From: Pseudomonas lundensis
GTDB taxonomy: Bacteria > Pseudomonadota > Gammaproteobacteria > Pseudomonadales > Pseudomonadaceae
Length of the DNA stretch: 64,000 nt
NCBI RefSeq assembly: GCF_002269125.1
Contig: NZ_NQKI01000005.1
Location: 62,001 to 126,000, forward strand
Direction: 5' to 3'
Position numbers and translations under genes: made by a program
Part shown: positions 46,011 through 55,460 of the stretch, piece by piece
Numbering within the stretch: the stretch's first letter is position 1
How the letters are laid out: the number at the start of each line of letters is the position of its first letter
The notes under the pieces: generated by a model
Told to the model about the DNA's origin: nothing
Seen by the model: the letters and a program-made list of their open reading frames with translations, nothing else
Database searches by the model: none

Positions 46011-47315
46011 TTAATTTAGATGTTCCACGCGGATGCGGACCACTGAACCGACTACGCCTTGCAACGCTTCCAGCGCGGTGATGGCGTCGTTCATGTGCTG
46101 CTCAAGCACGCGATGGGTCAACAGAATCATGGGCACCAGGCCGTCATGCTCTTCGACTTCTTTCTGCATGATCGATTCGATGTTGATGCCGCGCTCGGAC
46201 AGGATGCTGGCCACTTGCGCCAGAACGCCGGGATGGTCCTTGGCCTGAATGCGCAAGTAGTACGCGCTTTCGCAGGCTTCGATCGGCAGAATCGGATGAT
46301 CAGACAGCAAGTCTGGCTGAAAGGCCAGGTGCGGCACACGGTTCTCGGGGTCGGAGGTCATGGCACGTACCACGTCGACCAGATCTGCCACGACCGAGGA
46401 AGCGGTTGGCTCCATGCCGGCGCCAGCACCGTAGAACAAGGTCGAACCTGCGGCGTCACCGTTGACCATCACGGCGTTCATTACGCCGTTGACATTGGCA
46501 ATCAGGCGGTCGGCCGGGATCAGAGTTGGGTGAACCCGCAGCTCAATGCCGCTGGCCGTGCTGCGGGCAACGCCTAGGTGCTTGATGCGGTAGCCCAATG
46601 CTTCGGCGTAGTTCACGTCAGCGGTTGTCAGCTTGGTGATGCCCTCGGTGTAGGCTTTGTCGAATTGCAGCGGAATACCGAACGCGATAGACGCCAGAAT
46701 TGTCAGCTTATGGGCAGCGTCAATGCCTTCAACGTCGAAGGTCGGATCGGCTTCGGCATAACCCAGCGCTTGCGCTTCTGCCAGAACGTCTTCGAAGGTC
46801 CGGCCTTTCTCGCGCATCTCGGTGAGGATGAAGTTGCCCGTGCCATTAATGATGCCAGCCACCCAGTTGATGCGGTTTGCAGACAAGCCTTCGCGGATTG
46901 CCTTGATGACCGGAATGCCGCCCGCGACCGCCGCTTCGAACGCAACAATCACGCCCTTCTCCTGGGCTTTGGCGAAAATTTCGTTGCCATGAACGGCAAT
47001 CAGCGCCTTGTTGGCCGTGACCACATGCTTGCCGTTTTCAATGGCTTTGAGCACCAGCTCGCGGGCAACGGTGTAACCGCCGATCAACTCGATCACGATG
47101 TCGATTTCAGGGTTGGTTGCAACAGCGAATACATCGTTGGTAATGGGGGTACCGGTAATGTCGCACTGAGTGTTTGGCGTACGCATCGCAATTTGCGCAA
47201 CCTGGATGCCACGCCCGGCACGGCGGGCAATCTCCTCGGCGTTACGCTTAAGTACGTTGAAGGTGCCGCCACCGACGGTCCCTAGTCCACAGATGCCTAC
47301 TTTGACCGGATTCAC
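46011..47315 (-). CDS. hom: Homoserine dehydrogenase
   Basis: Reduces aspartate semialdehyde to homoserine in the threonine/methionine branch. 434 residues: NAD(P)-binding GICGLGTVGGGTFNVL at the N-terminus, EAAVAGGIPVIKAIREGL, GIINGTGNFIL, and a C-terminal ACT domain (LRIQAKDHPGVLAQVASIL) for threonine feedback. I chose the GTG at 47315 (VNPVKVGICG) because GGGGAG lies 6 bp upstream and homologues start here; 21 further in-frame codons run back into the hairpin region. It is a stand-alone Hom, not fused to aspartokinase. dsbC is upstream, thrC downstream. Confidence 0.96.
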   Translation of the reverse strand: MNPVKVGICGLGTVGGGTFNVLKRNAEEIARRAGRGIQVAQIAMRTPNTQCDITGTPITNDVFAVATNPEIDIVIELIGGYTVARELVLKAIENGKHVVTANKALIAVHGNEIFAKAQEKGVIVAFEAAVAGGIPVIKAIREGLSANRINWVAGIINGTGNFILTEMREKGRTFEDVLAEAQALGYAEADPTFDVEGIDAAHKLTILASIAFGIPLQFDKAYTEGITKLTTADVNYAEALGYRIKHLGVARSTASGIELRVHPTLIPADRLIANVNGVMNAVMVNGDAAGSTLFYGAGAGMEPTASSVVADLVDVVRAMTSDPENRVPHLAFQPDLLSDHPILPIEACESAYYLRIQAKDHPGVLAQVASILSERGINIESIMQKEVEEHDGLVPMILLTHRVLEQHMNDAITALEALQGVVGSVVRIRVEHLN

Positions 47316-47332
47316 GCTGAACTCCCCATAAA

Positions 47333-47419
47333 ACGGCCGACGCTGGGTCGGCCGTGGAAAACAACCGTGGTCTGCCACGGTTCTCTATTAATGGACGGGT
47401 CATTGAACGACCCGCCCAT
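47333..47419 (-). other. Three successive hairpins upstream of hom
   Basis: In order along the minus strand: 47419-47391 (11 bp stem, one mismatch), AACCGTGG/CCACGGTT at 47382-47363 (8 bp, TCTG loop), and ACGGCCGAC/GTCGGCCGT at 47355-47333 (9 bp). The last ends just before the GGGGAG ribosome site of hom. No T-runs. This is either a dsbC terminator array or a hom leader. Confidence 0.6.
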
Positions 47420-47451
47420 GCTCGTCAAAGGCTTACTGTGACGAGGCAGGA

Positions 47452-48183
47452 TTATTTAACACTGAGTGCCAGCTTGCCAACCTGTGCAGCCGGCTGATAC
47501 CCCGGAATGACCTGGCCATCGGCCAAAACGATTGCCGGTGTACCGTTCACGCCAATGGACTGACCCAGTGCGAACTGCTTGGACACGGGGTTGGCGCACT
47601 TGGGCGCATCAACCGTTTTGCCATTGGTCATTTTGTCCATGGCGCTTTTCTTGTCCTTTGAGCACCAGACCGCTTGCAACTGTTGATCACCGGCCGAGCC
47701 CAAACCCTGACGCGGGAACGCTACATAGCGCACTTCAATGCCCATTTTGTTCAGCTCAGGCACTTCTTCGTGCAGCTTGTGGCAGTACGGGCAGGTGGTG
47801 TCGGTAAACACCGTGATGTGCGATTTGGTTTCGCCTACCGCCGGGTACACAACGGTTTCTGCTGCAGGAATCCCGTTGATCAGCTTGGCGACGCTGACGC
47901 GCTCGGCCTTTTCGGTCAGGTTGACCGGCTTGCCGTCTTTGAGCTGAAACATGTAGCCCTGCACGATGAACTGGCCGTCAGCGCTGGCATACAGCACACG
48001 GCTGCCTTTGAGCTTGACTTCGTACAGGCCCGCCATCGGGCTGGCACTGATGCTTTCGACCGGAACGTCCAGTTGCAGCGTTTCAAGGCTTTTACGAATG
48101 GCTTGCTCGGCGCCGGTATCGGCAAACGAAAAGGTACTGACCAACGCAATGGCTGCGGCGGCAAAGATCTGGGTCACGCGCAT
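47452..48183 (-). CDS. dsbC: Thiol:disulfide interchange protein DsbC
   Basis: A periplasmic disulfide isomerase, 243 residues. The signal peptide is cleaved near residue 21 (FSFA-DTG). The N-terminal dimerisation domain (about 22-85) leads to a thioredoxin-like domain with the active site CPYC at 131-134 and the cis-Pro in NGTPAIVLADG. A second Cys pair (VWCSKDK, PKCANP) is the usual structural disulfide. I chose the ATG at 48183 because AGGAG lies 6 bp upstream and a signal peptide follows. It is between xerD and hom on the same strand. Confidence 0.95.
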   Translation of the reverse strand: MRVTQIFAAAAIALVSTFSFADTGAEQAIRKSLETLQLDVPVESISASPMAGLYEVKLKGSRVLYASADGQFIVQGYMFQLKDGKPVNLTEKAERVSVAKLINGIPAAETVVYPAVGETKSHITVFTDTTCPYCHKLHEEVPELNKMGIEVRYVAFPRQGLGSAGDQQLQAVWCSKDKKSAMDKMTNGKTVDAPKCANPVSKQFALGQSIGVNGTPAIVLADGQVIPGYQPAAQVGKLALSVK

Positions 48184-48329
48184 GAGAACTCCTGAAGGCG
48201 GACAAAACGGCCGAATGTGAATACCCCGGGGTAAAAAGGGGTGTAGCGGCTCGTTTTCTAAACCGGCAAAGCCTACCACAGTTGGCCCGCAAGGCCGACT
48301 GTGGCTGATGCAAGGCCTGAGACGGTACT

Positions 48330-49226
48330 TCATCCACGCGGATGGTGTTTGGCGTGCAAGTCTTGCAAGCGGGCGCGGGCCACATGGGTGTAGATCTGGG
48401 TGGTCGAGAGGTCGCTGTGCCCAAGCAGCATTTGCACCACCCGCAAGTCCGCCCCGTGATTGAGCAAATGGGTTGCGAAGGCGTGGCGCAGCGTATGCGG
48501 CGACAGTGATTTGTCGATACCGGCTACTTTGGCCTGGTGCTTGATGCGGTGCCAAAAGGTCTGGCGGGTCATTTGCTCCCCGCGCTGACTGGGGAACAGC
48601 ACATCACTGGGACGGCCGCTCAAGAGTTCATGCCGGGCGTCACGCAGGTAGCGTTCAACCCACACAATCGCCTCTTCTCCCATGGGCACCAGCCGCTCTT
48701 TACTGCCCTTGCCCATGACCCTCAGCACACCCTGGCGCAAGTTGACCTGCTCCAGCGTCAGGCTGATCAACTCGGTGACCCGCAACCCGCAGGCATACAA
48801 GACCTCCAACATGGCGCGATCGCGCTGGCCGATGGCTTCGCTCAGGTCAGGGGCGGCCAGCAACGCTTCGACATCGGCCTCGGACAAGGATTTGGGCAAG
48901 GGTCGACCCAGTTGAGGCATATCGACTTGCAGCGTCGGGTCCACCGCAATCACTCTTTCGCGCAGCAAGTAACGATAGAACCCACGCGCTCCTGACAGAA
49001 ACCGCGCCGTAGAACGCGGTTTGTAGTGTTGATCGAGGCGCCAGGCCAGATGGTCGAGTAGCAACTCGCGCCCAGCGTTGGGCAATCCGATCCCGCGCTC
49101 CTGTAACCAGCCATTGAAGAGCGCCAAATCACTGCGGTACGCGTCACGGGTGTTGTCAGACAGGCCTTTTTCCAGCCACAAGGCATCCAGAAAACGGTCA
49201 ATAAGCGGGTCATCTATAGCTGGCAT
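48330..49226 (-). CDS. xerD: Site-specific tyrosine recombinase XerD
   Basis: With XerC, resolves chromosome dimers at dif. 298 residues, the normal length. An N-terminal SAM-like core-binding domain (DRFLDALWLEKGLSDNTRDAYRSDL) precedes the catalytic domain, with Arg in YACGLRVTELISL, His-x-x-Arg in SPHTLRHAFATHLL, and the nucleophile Tyr in LGHSDLSTTQIYTHV. It is first in the xerD-dsbC-hom-thrC run, a gene order shared with other Pseudomonas. Confidence 0.96.
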   Translation of the reverse strand: MPAIDDPLIDRFLDALWLEKGLSDNTRDAYRSDLALFNGWLQERGIGLPNAGRELLLDHLAWRLDQHYKPRSTARFLSGARGFYRYLLRERVIAVDPTLQVDMPQLGRPLPKSLSEADVEALLAAPDLSEAIGQRDRAMLEVLYACGLRVTELISLTLEQVNLRQGVLRVMGKGSKERLVPMGEEAIVWVERYLRDARHELLSGRPSDVLFPSQRGEQMTRQTFWHRIKHQAKVAGIDKSLSPHTLRHAFATHLLNHGADLRVVQMLLGHSDLSTTQIYTHVARARLQDLHAKHHPRG

Positions 49227-49358
49227 TGGCGCTCGAAACGCGCAGGCATCGAGCCGCGCATAAATAAATAGTGAACAGTGAAAGTGGCCACTAGTCTTTC
49301 ATAGCCGGCTCGCCGCATAAACAGAAAGCATCTATCACACACCCCCAAGGGACGCTTT

Positions 49359-51155
49359 ATGAATGAACAACAGATCCTTCTGGCGTTTGGGGGCATCGGA
49401 ATCGCTGCGCTGGGCTGCCAATGGCTGGCCTGGCGCCTGAAACTGCCGGCCATCCTGTTCTTGTTGCTAACAGGCATCGTGCTTGGACCGGTACTGGGTT
49501 GGCTAGACCCGCAAACACTGTTTGGCCCGCTGCTGATGCCGCTGGTGTCGTTGTCGGTGGCCTTGATCCTGTTTGAGGGAAGCCTGACGCTGCACCTGTC
49601 CGAATGGCGTGAAATTGGCACGGTTGTCCGTCGTCTCGTCACCTTGGGAGCACTGTCGACCTGGGCCGTCATTACCGTGGCCACTCATTGGCTACTGGGT
49701 TTTGACTGGCTACTGGCATTGTTGTTCGGCACCCTGACGCTGGTCACCGGGCCGACGGTCATCGTACCGATGCTGCGCGTGGTGCGGCCCAAGGCGTCGA
49801 TTGCCAATATTTTGCGCTGGGAAGGGATTGTCATTGACCCGATTGGTGCCTTGCTCGCCGTGGTGGTCTATAGCTTCATCATTGCCCGCGCTTCGGGCGA
49901 TGGCTTGAGCCACAGCTTGCTGACATTTGGCGGCGTGATTGTGTGCGGCAGCCTGTTCGGGATCGTGGGCGGCTGGGTATCAGGGCACGTGTTACGCAAG
50001 CAATGGCTGCCCGAATACTTGCAAAGCCTTGCCACATTGGCGACCGTGCTGGCCGTGTTCATTGCCTCCAATCAGGTCATGCATGAGTCCGGTCTGCTGG
50101 CCGTCACGCTGATGGGCATGTGGATGGCCAATATGAAAGGTGTGGATGTGCGCAACATTCTGCACTTCAAGGAAAACCTCAGCGTTTTCCTGATCTCAGG
50201 CCTGTTCATTCTGCTCGCCGCGCGCCTTGACCTGCACGCCATGATTGGCTTGGGCCCGGCAGTGCTGGTCTTGCTGCTGGTCATTCAATTTATTGCACGC
50301 CCGCTGAATGTGCTGCTCTCGACATGTGGCTCAAAACTGAACTGGCGTGAGCGCACCCTCCTCGCCTGGATTGCACCGCGTGGCATTGTGGCCGCTGCGG
50401 TATCGGCCATTTTTGCCATCCGCCTGGACGAAGCCGGTCACCAAGGGGCACTGTTACTGGTGCCTCTGACCTTCGCAGTCATCATCGGCACTGTCATCGT
50501 GCAAAGCGCTACAGCCCGACCGCTCGCACGCTTGCTCAAGGTGGCCGAGCCACCTCCCAGCGGTTTTTTGATTGTCGGCGCCAACGGCCCGGCCCGCGTG
50601 ATAGGCAAAGCCTTGCAGCAATTGGGCAGTCGGGTGCTGCTGACGGATTCGAGTTGGGAGAACATTCGCGCGGCCCGCATGGAAAACCTGCCGACTTACT
50701 TCGGTAACCCGGCGTCAGAGCATGCCGAATCGCACCTGGATCTGGTCGGGTTAGGGCACCTGCTCGGGCTGTCCCCTTCCGGCGAACTCAATGCGCTGGC
50801 CGCCATGCGTTTTCGTCATGAGTTCGGGCCGCATCGCCTGTTTGCACTGGCCAACAGCCAGGAGAGCCGTCGCTCGGATAAACACCGGGCCAGCCATCAA
50901 CACCGGGGGCGGGCGCTCGGGGATCATGCGCTGACGTACAGTCAATTGCTGAGTGAACTCAATCAGGGCGCGCAGATGTACAGCACACACCTCACAGACG
51001 CGTTCACCTGGGAAGACTATCAGGCGCTGCACGGGGAACGTGCAAACCTACTGTTTGCCCGGGACACATCAGGCTGGATACACGTGATCACGCCGCAAAG
51101 CGACGTGATCCCCGAGGCTGGCTGGACATTACTGGCATTGATCAGGCCCGCGTAA
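49359..51155 (+). CDS. Cation:proton antiporter (CPA1/NhaP-like) with C-terminal TrkA-N-like domain
   Basis: A 598-residue membrane protein. The first 400 residues hold about 12 helices, including the LLLTGIVLGPVLGWL region and LVTGPTVIVPMLR, and end with an IAPRGIVAAAVSAIFAIRL segment typical of Na+/H+ or K+/H+ exchangers. The cytoplasmic part begins with a nucleotide-binding-like strand (FLIVGANGPARVIGKALQQLGSRVLLTD) as in TrkA-N/RCK domains. It probably exchanges monovalent cations for protons; the ion cannot be told. AAGGGA precedes the ATG. It is convergent with the thioesterase gene. Confidence 0.9.
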   Translation: MNEQQILLAFGGIGIAALGCQWLAWRLKLPAILFLLLTGIVLGPVLGWLDPQTLFGPLLMPLVSLSVALILFEGSLTLHLSEWREIGTVVRRLVTLGALSTWAVITVATHWLLGFDWLLALLFGTLTLVTGPTVIVPMLRVVRPKASIANILRWEGIVIDPIGALLAVVVYSFIIARASGDGLSHSLLTFGGVIVCGSLFGIVGGWVSGHVLRKQWLPEYLQSLATLATVLAVFIASNQVMHESGLLAVTLMGMWMANMKGVDVRNILHFKENLSVFLISGLFILLAARLDLHAMIGLGPAVLVLLLVIQFIARPLNVLLSTCGSKLNWRERTLLAWIAPRGIVAAAVSAIFAIRLDEAGHQGALLLVPLTFAVIIGTVIVQSATARPLARLLKVAEPPPSGFLIVGANGPARVIGKALQQLGSRVLLTDSSWENIRAARMENLPTYFGNPASEHAESHLDLVGLGHLLGLSPSGELNALAAMRFRHEFGPHRLFALANSQESRRSDKHRASHQHRGRALGDHALTYSQLLSELNQGAQMYSTHLTDAFTWEDYQALHGERANLLFARDTSGWIHVITPQSDVIPEAGWTLLALIRPA

Positions 51156-51168
51156 CGGGCGCCAGTTA

Positions 51169-51582
51169 TTACTGGGCAAAGCCCGGCAGCACGGGCACAG
51201 GGCGCTTGTCGTCGTCGATGGCCACAAAGCTGAACAAGCCCTGGATCGCGAGTTCACGCCCGTCGCTGCTCATACTCTCAACGTACACCTGCACCTCTAC
51301 TTTAAGGCTGGTGTTGCCCACTTTCACCACGCGCCCCACCAACTCAACGATTGAGCCCGCTGCGATCGGGTGATTGAAATTGATGGGGTCAGTGGACACC
51401 GTCACCAGTGGCAGGCGACAGAAACGGGTCGCGGCAATGAACGACACCTCATCCATCCAGGCCAGTGCAGTGCCGCCAAACAGCGTGTTGTGGTGATTGG
51501 TGGTCGAAGGGAATACGGCTTTTGTGATGCGGGTGACTGACAGTTCTGTACGACGTTGAATCTCTTGCTCACGCGGAGTCAT
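51169..51582 (-). CDS. Acyl-CoA thioesterase (hotdog fold, YciA class)
   Basis: A 137-residue hotdog-fold thioesterase. Marks: KAVFPSTTNHHNTLFGGTALAWMDEVSFIAATRF with the catalytic Asp/Glu region, and STDPINFNHPIAAGSIVELVGRV, both typical of the YciA/BFIT branch that hydrolyses acyl-CoA in the cytoplasm. The physiological substrate is unknown. It stands alone and ends 14 bp from the end of the antiporter gene. Confidence 0.9.
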   Translation of the reverse strand: MTPREQEIQRRTELSVTRITKAVFPSTTNHHNTLFGGTALAWMDEVSFIAATRFCRLPLVTVSTDPINFNHPIAAGSIVELVGRVVKVGNTSLKVEVQVYVESMSSDGRELAIQGLFSFVAIDDDKRPVPVLPGFAQ

Positions 51583-51631
51583 GCTTTTTACTACCTACAA
51601 CTGGACAAAGGTCTGACAAATTTCAGGCAAC

Positions 51632-51659
51632 AAAAAAGCAGCCCGAAGGCTGCTTTTTT
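51632..51659 (-). terminator. Terminator of the rpsP-rimM-trmD-rplS operon
   Basis: GCAGCC (51638-51643) pairs with GGCTGC (51648-51653), CGAA loop, with an A-run on one side and a T-run on the other. It lies 20 bp past the rplS stop. Confidence 0.92.
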
Positions 51660-51678
51660 CTGCATCAGGAAGCTGGAC

Positions 51679-52029
51679 TTAAGCCAGTTTTTCCTTGATG
51701 CGAGCTGCTTTACCGGACAGGTCACGCAGGTAGTACAGCTTGGCTTTACGAACGTCACCGCGACGCTTCACAGCCATGCTGTCGATTTGCGGGCTGTAGG
51801 TCTGGAAAGTACGCTCTACGCCAACACCGTTGGAGATTTTACGAACAGTGAAAGCACTGTTCACGCCACGGTTACGCTTGGCAATCACTACACCTTCGAA
51901 AGCTTGCAGACGCGAACGATCGCCTTCCTTCACTTTCACCTGAACGACGATGGTGTCGCCCGGGGCAAAAGGAGGGATCTCTTTAGTCATCTGCTCTGCT
52001 TCGAGTGCAAGGATGATTTTGTTAGTCAT
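51679..52029 (-). CDS. rplS: 50S ribosomal protein L19
   Basis: L19, 116 residues, at the 30S-50S interface. Recognised by [49 protein letters not shown] (split here only by reading) and the C-terminus [19 protein letters not shown]. Last gene of the conserved rpsP-rimM-trmD-rplS operon; 45 bp from trmD. Confidence 0.98.
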   Translation of the reverse strand: MTNKIILALEAEQMTKEIPPFAPGDTIVVQVKVKEGDRSRLQAFEGVVIAKRNRGVNSAFTVRKISNGVGVERTFQTYSPQIDSMAVKRRGDVRKAKLYYLRDLSGKAARIKEKLA

Positions 52030-52074
52030 GCTGTGCTCCTAAGGTAGATCGTCGGATCTACCATCGATACGTTG

Positions 52075-52827
52075 TTAACTATCGTCCCGCGCGAGGATGT
52101 ATTCCTCGAGCAGCTTCTTCTCTTCTCCAGAAAGCGAGCGGCTTTCCAGAAGATCGGCGCGTCGTTCGTAGGTCCGCCCAAGGGACTGCTGCAAACGCCA
52201 ACGCCGGATGTGTGCATGATTGCCACTAAGCAATACGTCGGGAACACGCTGATCCGCATACACCTCCGGTCGGGTGTAGTGCGGGCAATCAAGCAGACCA
52301 TCCGTAAAGGAATCTTCCTCGGCGGAGTCCGCATGCCCTAAAGCTCCAGGCAGCAGTCGTGTAACCGCATCAATCAGAACCATTGCCGGCAGCTCGCCGC
52401 CAGACAATACATAGTCGCCAATCGACCACTCTTCATCGACATAAGCGTCTATAAAACGCTCGTCAATGCCTTCATAACGACCTGCAATGAGGATTAATGC
52501 TTCCTCATTCGCCAGTTCGCGTACCGCCGACTGATTCAGTTGACGGCCTTGGGGCGACAGATAAATTACCTTCGCCGCCTCTCCGGCTGCGTTTCTGGCC
52601 TGAACCAGCGCATCTTCCAGAGGCTTGATCTTCATCACCATGCCCGGACCACCGCCAAATGGGCGATCGTCCACAGTGTGATGCCGGTCCGTTGTGTAGT
52701 CTCGCGGATTCCAACAGGTGAGCTGCAAGAGCCCTTGTTTCACCGCGCGACTGGTGATGCCGTAGTCGCTGATGGCGGAAAACATTTCGGGAAACAAACT
52801 GATCACTTCTACGCGCAATTTAGCCAC
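52075..52827 (-). CDS. trmD: tRNA (guanine37-N1)-methyltransferase TrmD
   Basis: Methylates N1 of G37 in tRNAs read at the +3 G, preventing frameshifts. 250 residues. Marks: [23 protein letters not shown] at the N-terminus, [40 protein letters not shown], and the trefoil-knot region [17 protein letters not shown] chose the GTG at 52827, two bases after the rimM stop, because homologues are 250 residues long; the frame runs 22 codons further back into rimM. Translation is probably coupled to rimM. Confidence 0.96.
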   Translation of the reverse strand: MAKLRVEVISLFPEMFSAISDYGITSRAVKQGLLQLTCWNPRDYTTDRHHTVDDRPFGGGPGMVMKIKPLEDALVQARNAAGEAAKVIYLSPQGRQLNQSAVRELANEEALILIAGRYEGIDERFIDAYVDEEWSIGDYVLSGGELPAMVLIDAVTRLLPGALGHADSAEEDSFTDGLLDCPHYTRPEVYADQRVPDVLLSGNHAHIRRWRLQQSLGRTYERRADLLESRSLSGEEKKLLEEYILARDDS

Positions 52828-52829
52828 GC

Positions 52830-53369
52830 TTAGAAGTCCGCATCCCAATCCACCTTCATCTCGCCCGCTTCCAGGTCGATGCTCAACACGCATTGCTCTG
52901 TATAGGGCAACAAGCGATCACGATCGTCCAGGCTACCTGGGCAAGGTTTGACTTCCATGACATCGTTCGAGCCAGTTTCCATCAGATCAACAACCTTGCC
53001 GAGCAATTGCCCTTCGAGGTTGGTCACTTTAAGACCCTGCAGCTGGTACCAGTAGTACTCGCCTTCGGTCAGCTCAGGAAACAGGTTGCGCGGCACGCAG
53101 ATCTCAAATTCGCGAAGAAGACCTGCTTCATCACGATCATCAAGACCCTTGAGCTTCACGACCAGAAACTTGCCGTTATGAGAACGGCCACTGACCAGCT
53201 CTGCCTGTCGTACATCATTGCCACGCCGAAGCGTCAGCTTTTTGTAGTCCAACAGGTTATCAATTGGATCCGTAAAGGAATAAACCTTCACTTCGCCGCG
53301 CACGCCGTGAATTGAGTAGATTTTGCCGATAACGATCAAATCATCAGCAGTTTCAGGCGTCACGCTCAT
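52830..53369 (-). CDS. rimM: Ribosome maturation factor RimM
   Basis: Assists late maturation of the 30S head. 179 residues with an N-terminal RimM domain ([25 protein letters not shown]) and a C-terminal PRC-barrel domain ([35 protein letters not shown]... read in parts), ending in [17 protein letters not shown]. Five base pairs downstream of rpsP and two upstream of trmD. Confidence 0.97.
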   Translation of the reverse strand: MSVTPETADDLIVIGKIYSIHGVRGEVKVYSFTDPIDNLLDYKKLTLRRGNDVRQAELVSGRSHNGKFLVVKLKGLDDRDEAGLLREFEICVPRNLFPELTEGEYYWYQLQGLKVTNLEGQLLGKVVDLMETGSNDVMEVKPCPGSLDDRDRLLPYTEQCVLSIDLEAGEMKVDWDADF

Positions 53370-53374
53370 ATTGC

Positions 53375-53626
53375 TCAGGCCGCAGCCTTAGCGTTTTCTT
53401 TAACCAGCTGAGCAACACGCTCAGACAGTTGGGCACCAACGCTCAGCCAGTAGGCGAGGCGGTCTTCTTTAACGGAGAAACGAACTTCTTGACCACGAGC
53501 AACCGGGTTGAAGAAGCCAATTTGTTCCTTGTGGGAACCGTCACGTGGGTTACGGCTGTCGGTAACGGTCAAGTGGTAAAACGGGCGCTTTTTGGAGCCG
53601 CCAAGGGCAAGACGGATTGTTAGCAT
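53375..53626 (-). CDS. rpsP: 30S ribosomal protein S16
   Basis: S16, 83 residues, essential for 30S assembly. Recognised by [37 protein letters not shown] and [16 protein letters not shown]. First gene of the operon; the promoter should lie between it and the hairpin cluster that follows ffh. Confidence 0.98.
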   Translation of the reverse strand: MLTIRLALGGSKKRPFYHLTVTDSRNPRDGSHKEQIGFFNPVARGQEVRFSVKEDRLAYWLSVGAQLSERVAQLVKENAKAAA

Positions 53627-53775
53627 GTGTAGATCTTTCCTGTAGTCGGTGCTGCAAATCTAAATGCACAGCGGGCATAGGTGCCCGAAAGGCCGCATAT
53701 TCTAAGGAATATCCGGACTTTTGCAAATGTCTTTTTCTGGCGCCTACGTGGCGTTACATCCAGATCTGCTATAAG

Positions 53776-53871
53776 GCCGCCACGAATGGCGGCAAGTCAG
53801 CTCCCGCACAGTGCGGGTTTGCTGGAGATCTCGCAGGACTGCGAGCTGTGCAAGCGCAAGCGCTTGCACAG
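53776..53871 (-). other. Four tandem hairpins after ffh
   Basis: Reading away from ffh: 53871-53846 (11 bp, CTGTGCAAGCG/CGCTTGCACAG), 53845-53830 (7 bp, CTCGCAG/CTGCGAG, directly abutting), 53817-53803 (7 bp, CCCGCAC/GTGCGGG) and 53793-53776 (6 bp, GCCGCC/GGCGGC). All are perfect stems without T-runs. They probably end or protect the ffh transcript before the rpsP promoter. Confidence 0.7.
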
Positions 53872-53876
53872 GTGAA

Positions 53877-55253
53877 TTACATTTTCGGCATGCCGCCGCC
53901 GGGCATCATCGAGCCCATGCCGCGCATCATTTTGGCCATGCCGCCTTTGGTAGAAAATTTCTTCATCATCTTTTGCATCTGCTTGTGCTGCTTGATCAAG
54001 CGCCCGATGTCCTGCACTTGCGTGCCGGAACCCATGGCAATACGACGTTTGCGCGAACCGCTGATCAGGTCAGGGTCACGACGCTCGGCCGGGGTCATGG
54101 AGTTGATGATGGCTTCCATTTGCTTGAATTGCTTTTCTGCTGCGCCCTGGGCATTGCCCATTTGCGCCAGATTCACGCCACCCATGTTCGGCAGCTTGTC
54201 CATGAGGCCGCCAAGGCCGCCCATGTTTTTCATCTGTTGCAGTTGATCGCGAAAATCTTCGAGGTCGAAGCCTTTGCCTTTCTTGAGCTTTTTAGCCAGC
54301 TTGTCGGCTTTTTCTTTATCGAGGGTCTGTTCGGCTTGCTCGATAAGGCTGAGCACATCGCCCATGCCCAAAATACGTGACGCAATACGATCCGGATGGA
54401 ACGGGTCGAGCGCATCGCTCTTCTCGCCCATGCCGAGGAACTTGATCGGCTTGCCCGTGATGGCGCGCACCGACAGCGCCGCACCGCCACGGGCGTCACC
54501 ATCGACCTTGGTCAGGATCACACCGGTCAGCGGCAGCGCATCACCAAAGGCCTTGGCCGTGTTGGCGGCGTCCTGGCCGGTCATGGCATCTACCACAAAC
54601 AGGGTTTCAGCTGGCTTGACCGCCGCGTGCAACTCCTGAATCTCAGCCATCATGTCGGCGTCGATGTGCAGGCGACCGGCGGTATCGACGATCACGACAT
54701 CAATGAACTTGAGCCGCGCTTCATTTATAGCTGCTTGCGCAATGGCCACCGGCTTCTGGCTGATGTCGGACGGGAAGAAAGTCACGCCCACTTCACCCGC
54801 CAGGGTTTCCAGCTGCTTGATCGCCGCCGGACGATACACGTCGGCGGACACGACCATGACGGTTTTCTTTTTGCGCTCTTTAAGGAAGCGCGCCAGCTTG
54901 CCGGCGGTGGTGGTTTTACCCGCGCCCTGCAAACCGGCCATCAAAATCACGGCAGGCGGCGTGACGTTGAGGATCAGGTCCTCGTTCGCCGCACCCATCA
55001 GGCTTTCAAGTTCAGCCTGGACGATCTTCACAAACGCCTGGCCCGGCGTCAGGCTGCGCGACACTTCAGTGCCGACAGCGCGCTCTTTGACCGCGTTGAC
55101 GAAGTCTTTGACCACTGGCAAAGCCACGTCGGCTTCCAGCAACGCCATGCGCACTTCGCGCAGGGTGTCTTTGATATTGTCCTCGGTCAGCTTGGCCTTG
55201 CCGGTGACATGGCGCAGCGTCTGCGAGAGACGGTCGGTTAAATTTTCAAACAT
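53877..55253 (-). CDS. ffh: Signal recognition particle protein Ffh
   Basis: The SRP54 GTPase, binds 4.5S RNA and signal sequences and targets them to FtsY. 458 residues: N domain (1-85), G domain with the P-loop MAGLQGAGKTTTAGKLA (about 100-116), DTAGR, TKVDGDARGG, and the methionine-rich M domain from about 320, ending KMMRGMGSMMPGGG. I chose the ATG at 55253 (MFENLTDRL) because AAGGA lies upstream; seven further in-frame codons precede it. It is transcribed away from the CcsA-like gene. Confidence 0.97.
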   Translation of the reverse strand: MFENLTDRLSQTLRHVTGKAKLTEDNIKDTLREVRMALLEADVALPVVKDFVNAVKERAVGTEVSRSLTPGQAFVKIVQAELESLMGAANEDLILNVTPPAVILMAGLQGAGKTTTAGKLARFLKERKKKTVMVVSADVYRPAAIKQLETLAGEVGVTFFPSDISQKPVAIAQAAINEARLKFIDVVIVDTAGRLHIDADMMAEIQELHAAVKPAETLFVVDAMTGQDAANTAKAFGDALPLTGVILTKVDGDARGGAALSVRAITGKPIKFLGMGEKSDALDPFHPDRIASRILGMGDVLSLIEQAEQTLDKEKADKLAKKLKKGKGFDLEDFRDQLQQMKNMGGLGGLMDKLPNMGGVNLAQMGNAQGAAEKQFKQMEAIINSMTPAERRDPDLISGSRKRRIAMGSGTQVQDIGRLIKQHKQMQKMMKKFSTKGGMAKMMRGMGSMMPGGGMPKM

Positions 55254-55460
55254 GCGCGATCCTTTCAGGCCCAAAGTAGACCGGGGTTATTGCGGCCCAG
55301 CCCGTGTAAAACTGATGCTCGGCGAGCCTGCGGCGTGGGCAGGTCGCGGATTATAGCGAAGACTGATCGCGGCGGACACCTTACCGTCAGCTTATGTGGC
55401 TTTCGTGTTCAGGCGGTTGTATGCCAAACTCAGCCCTTTCGGGCTTGCCTAACAGGATTT

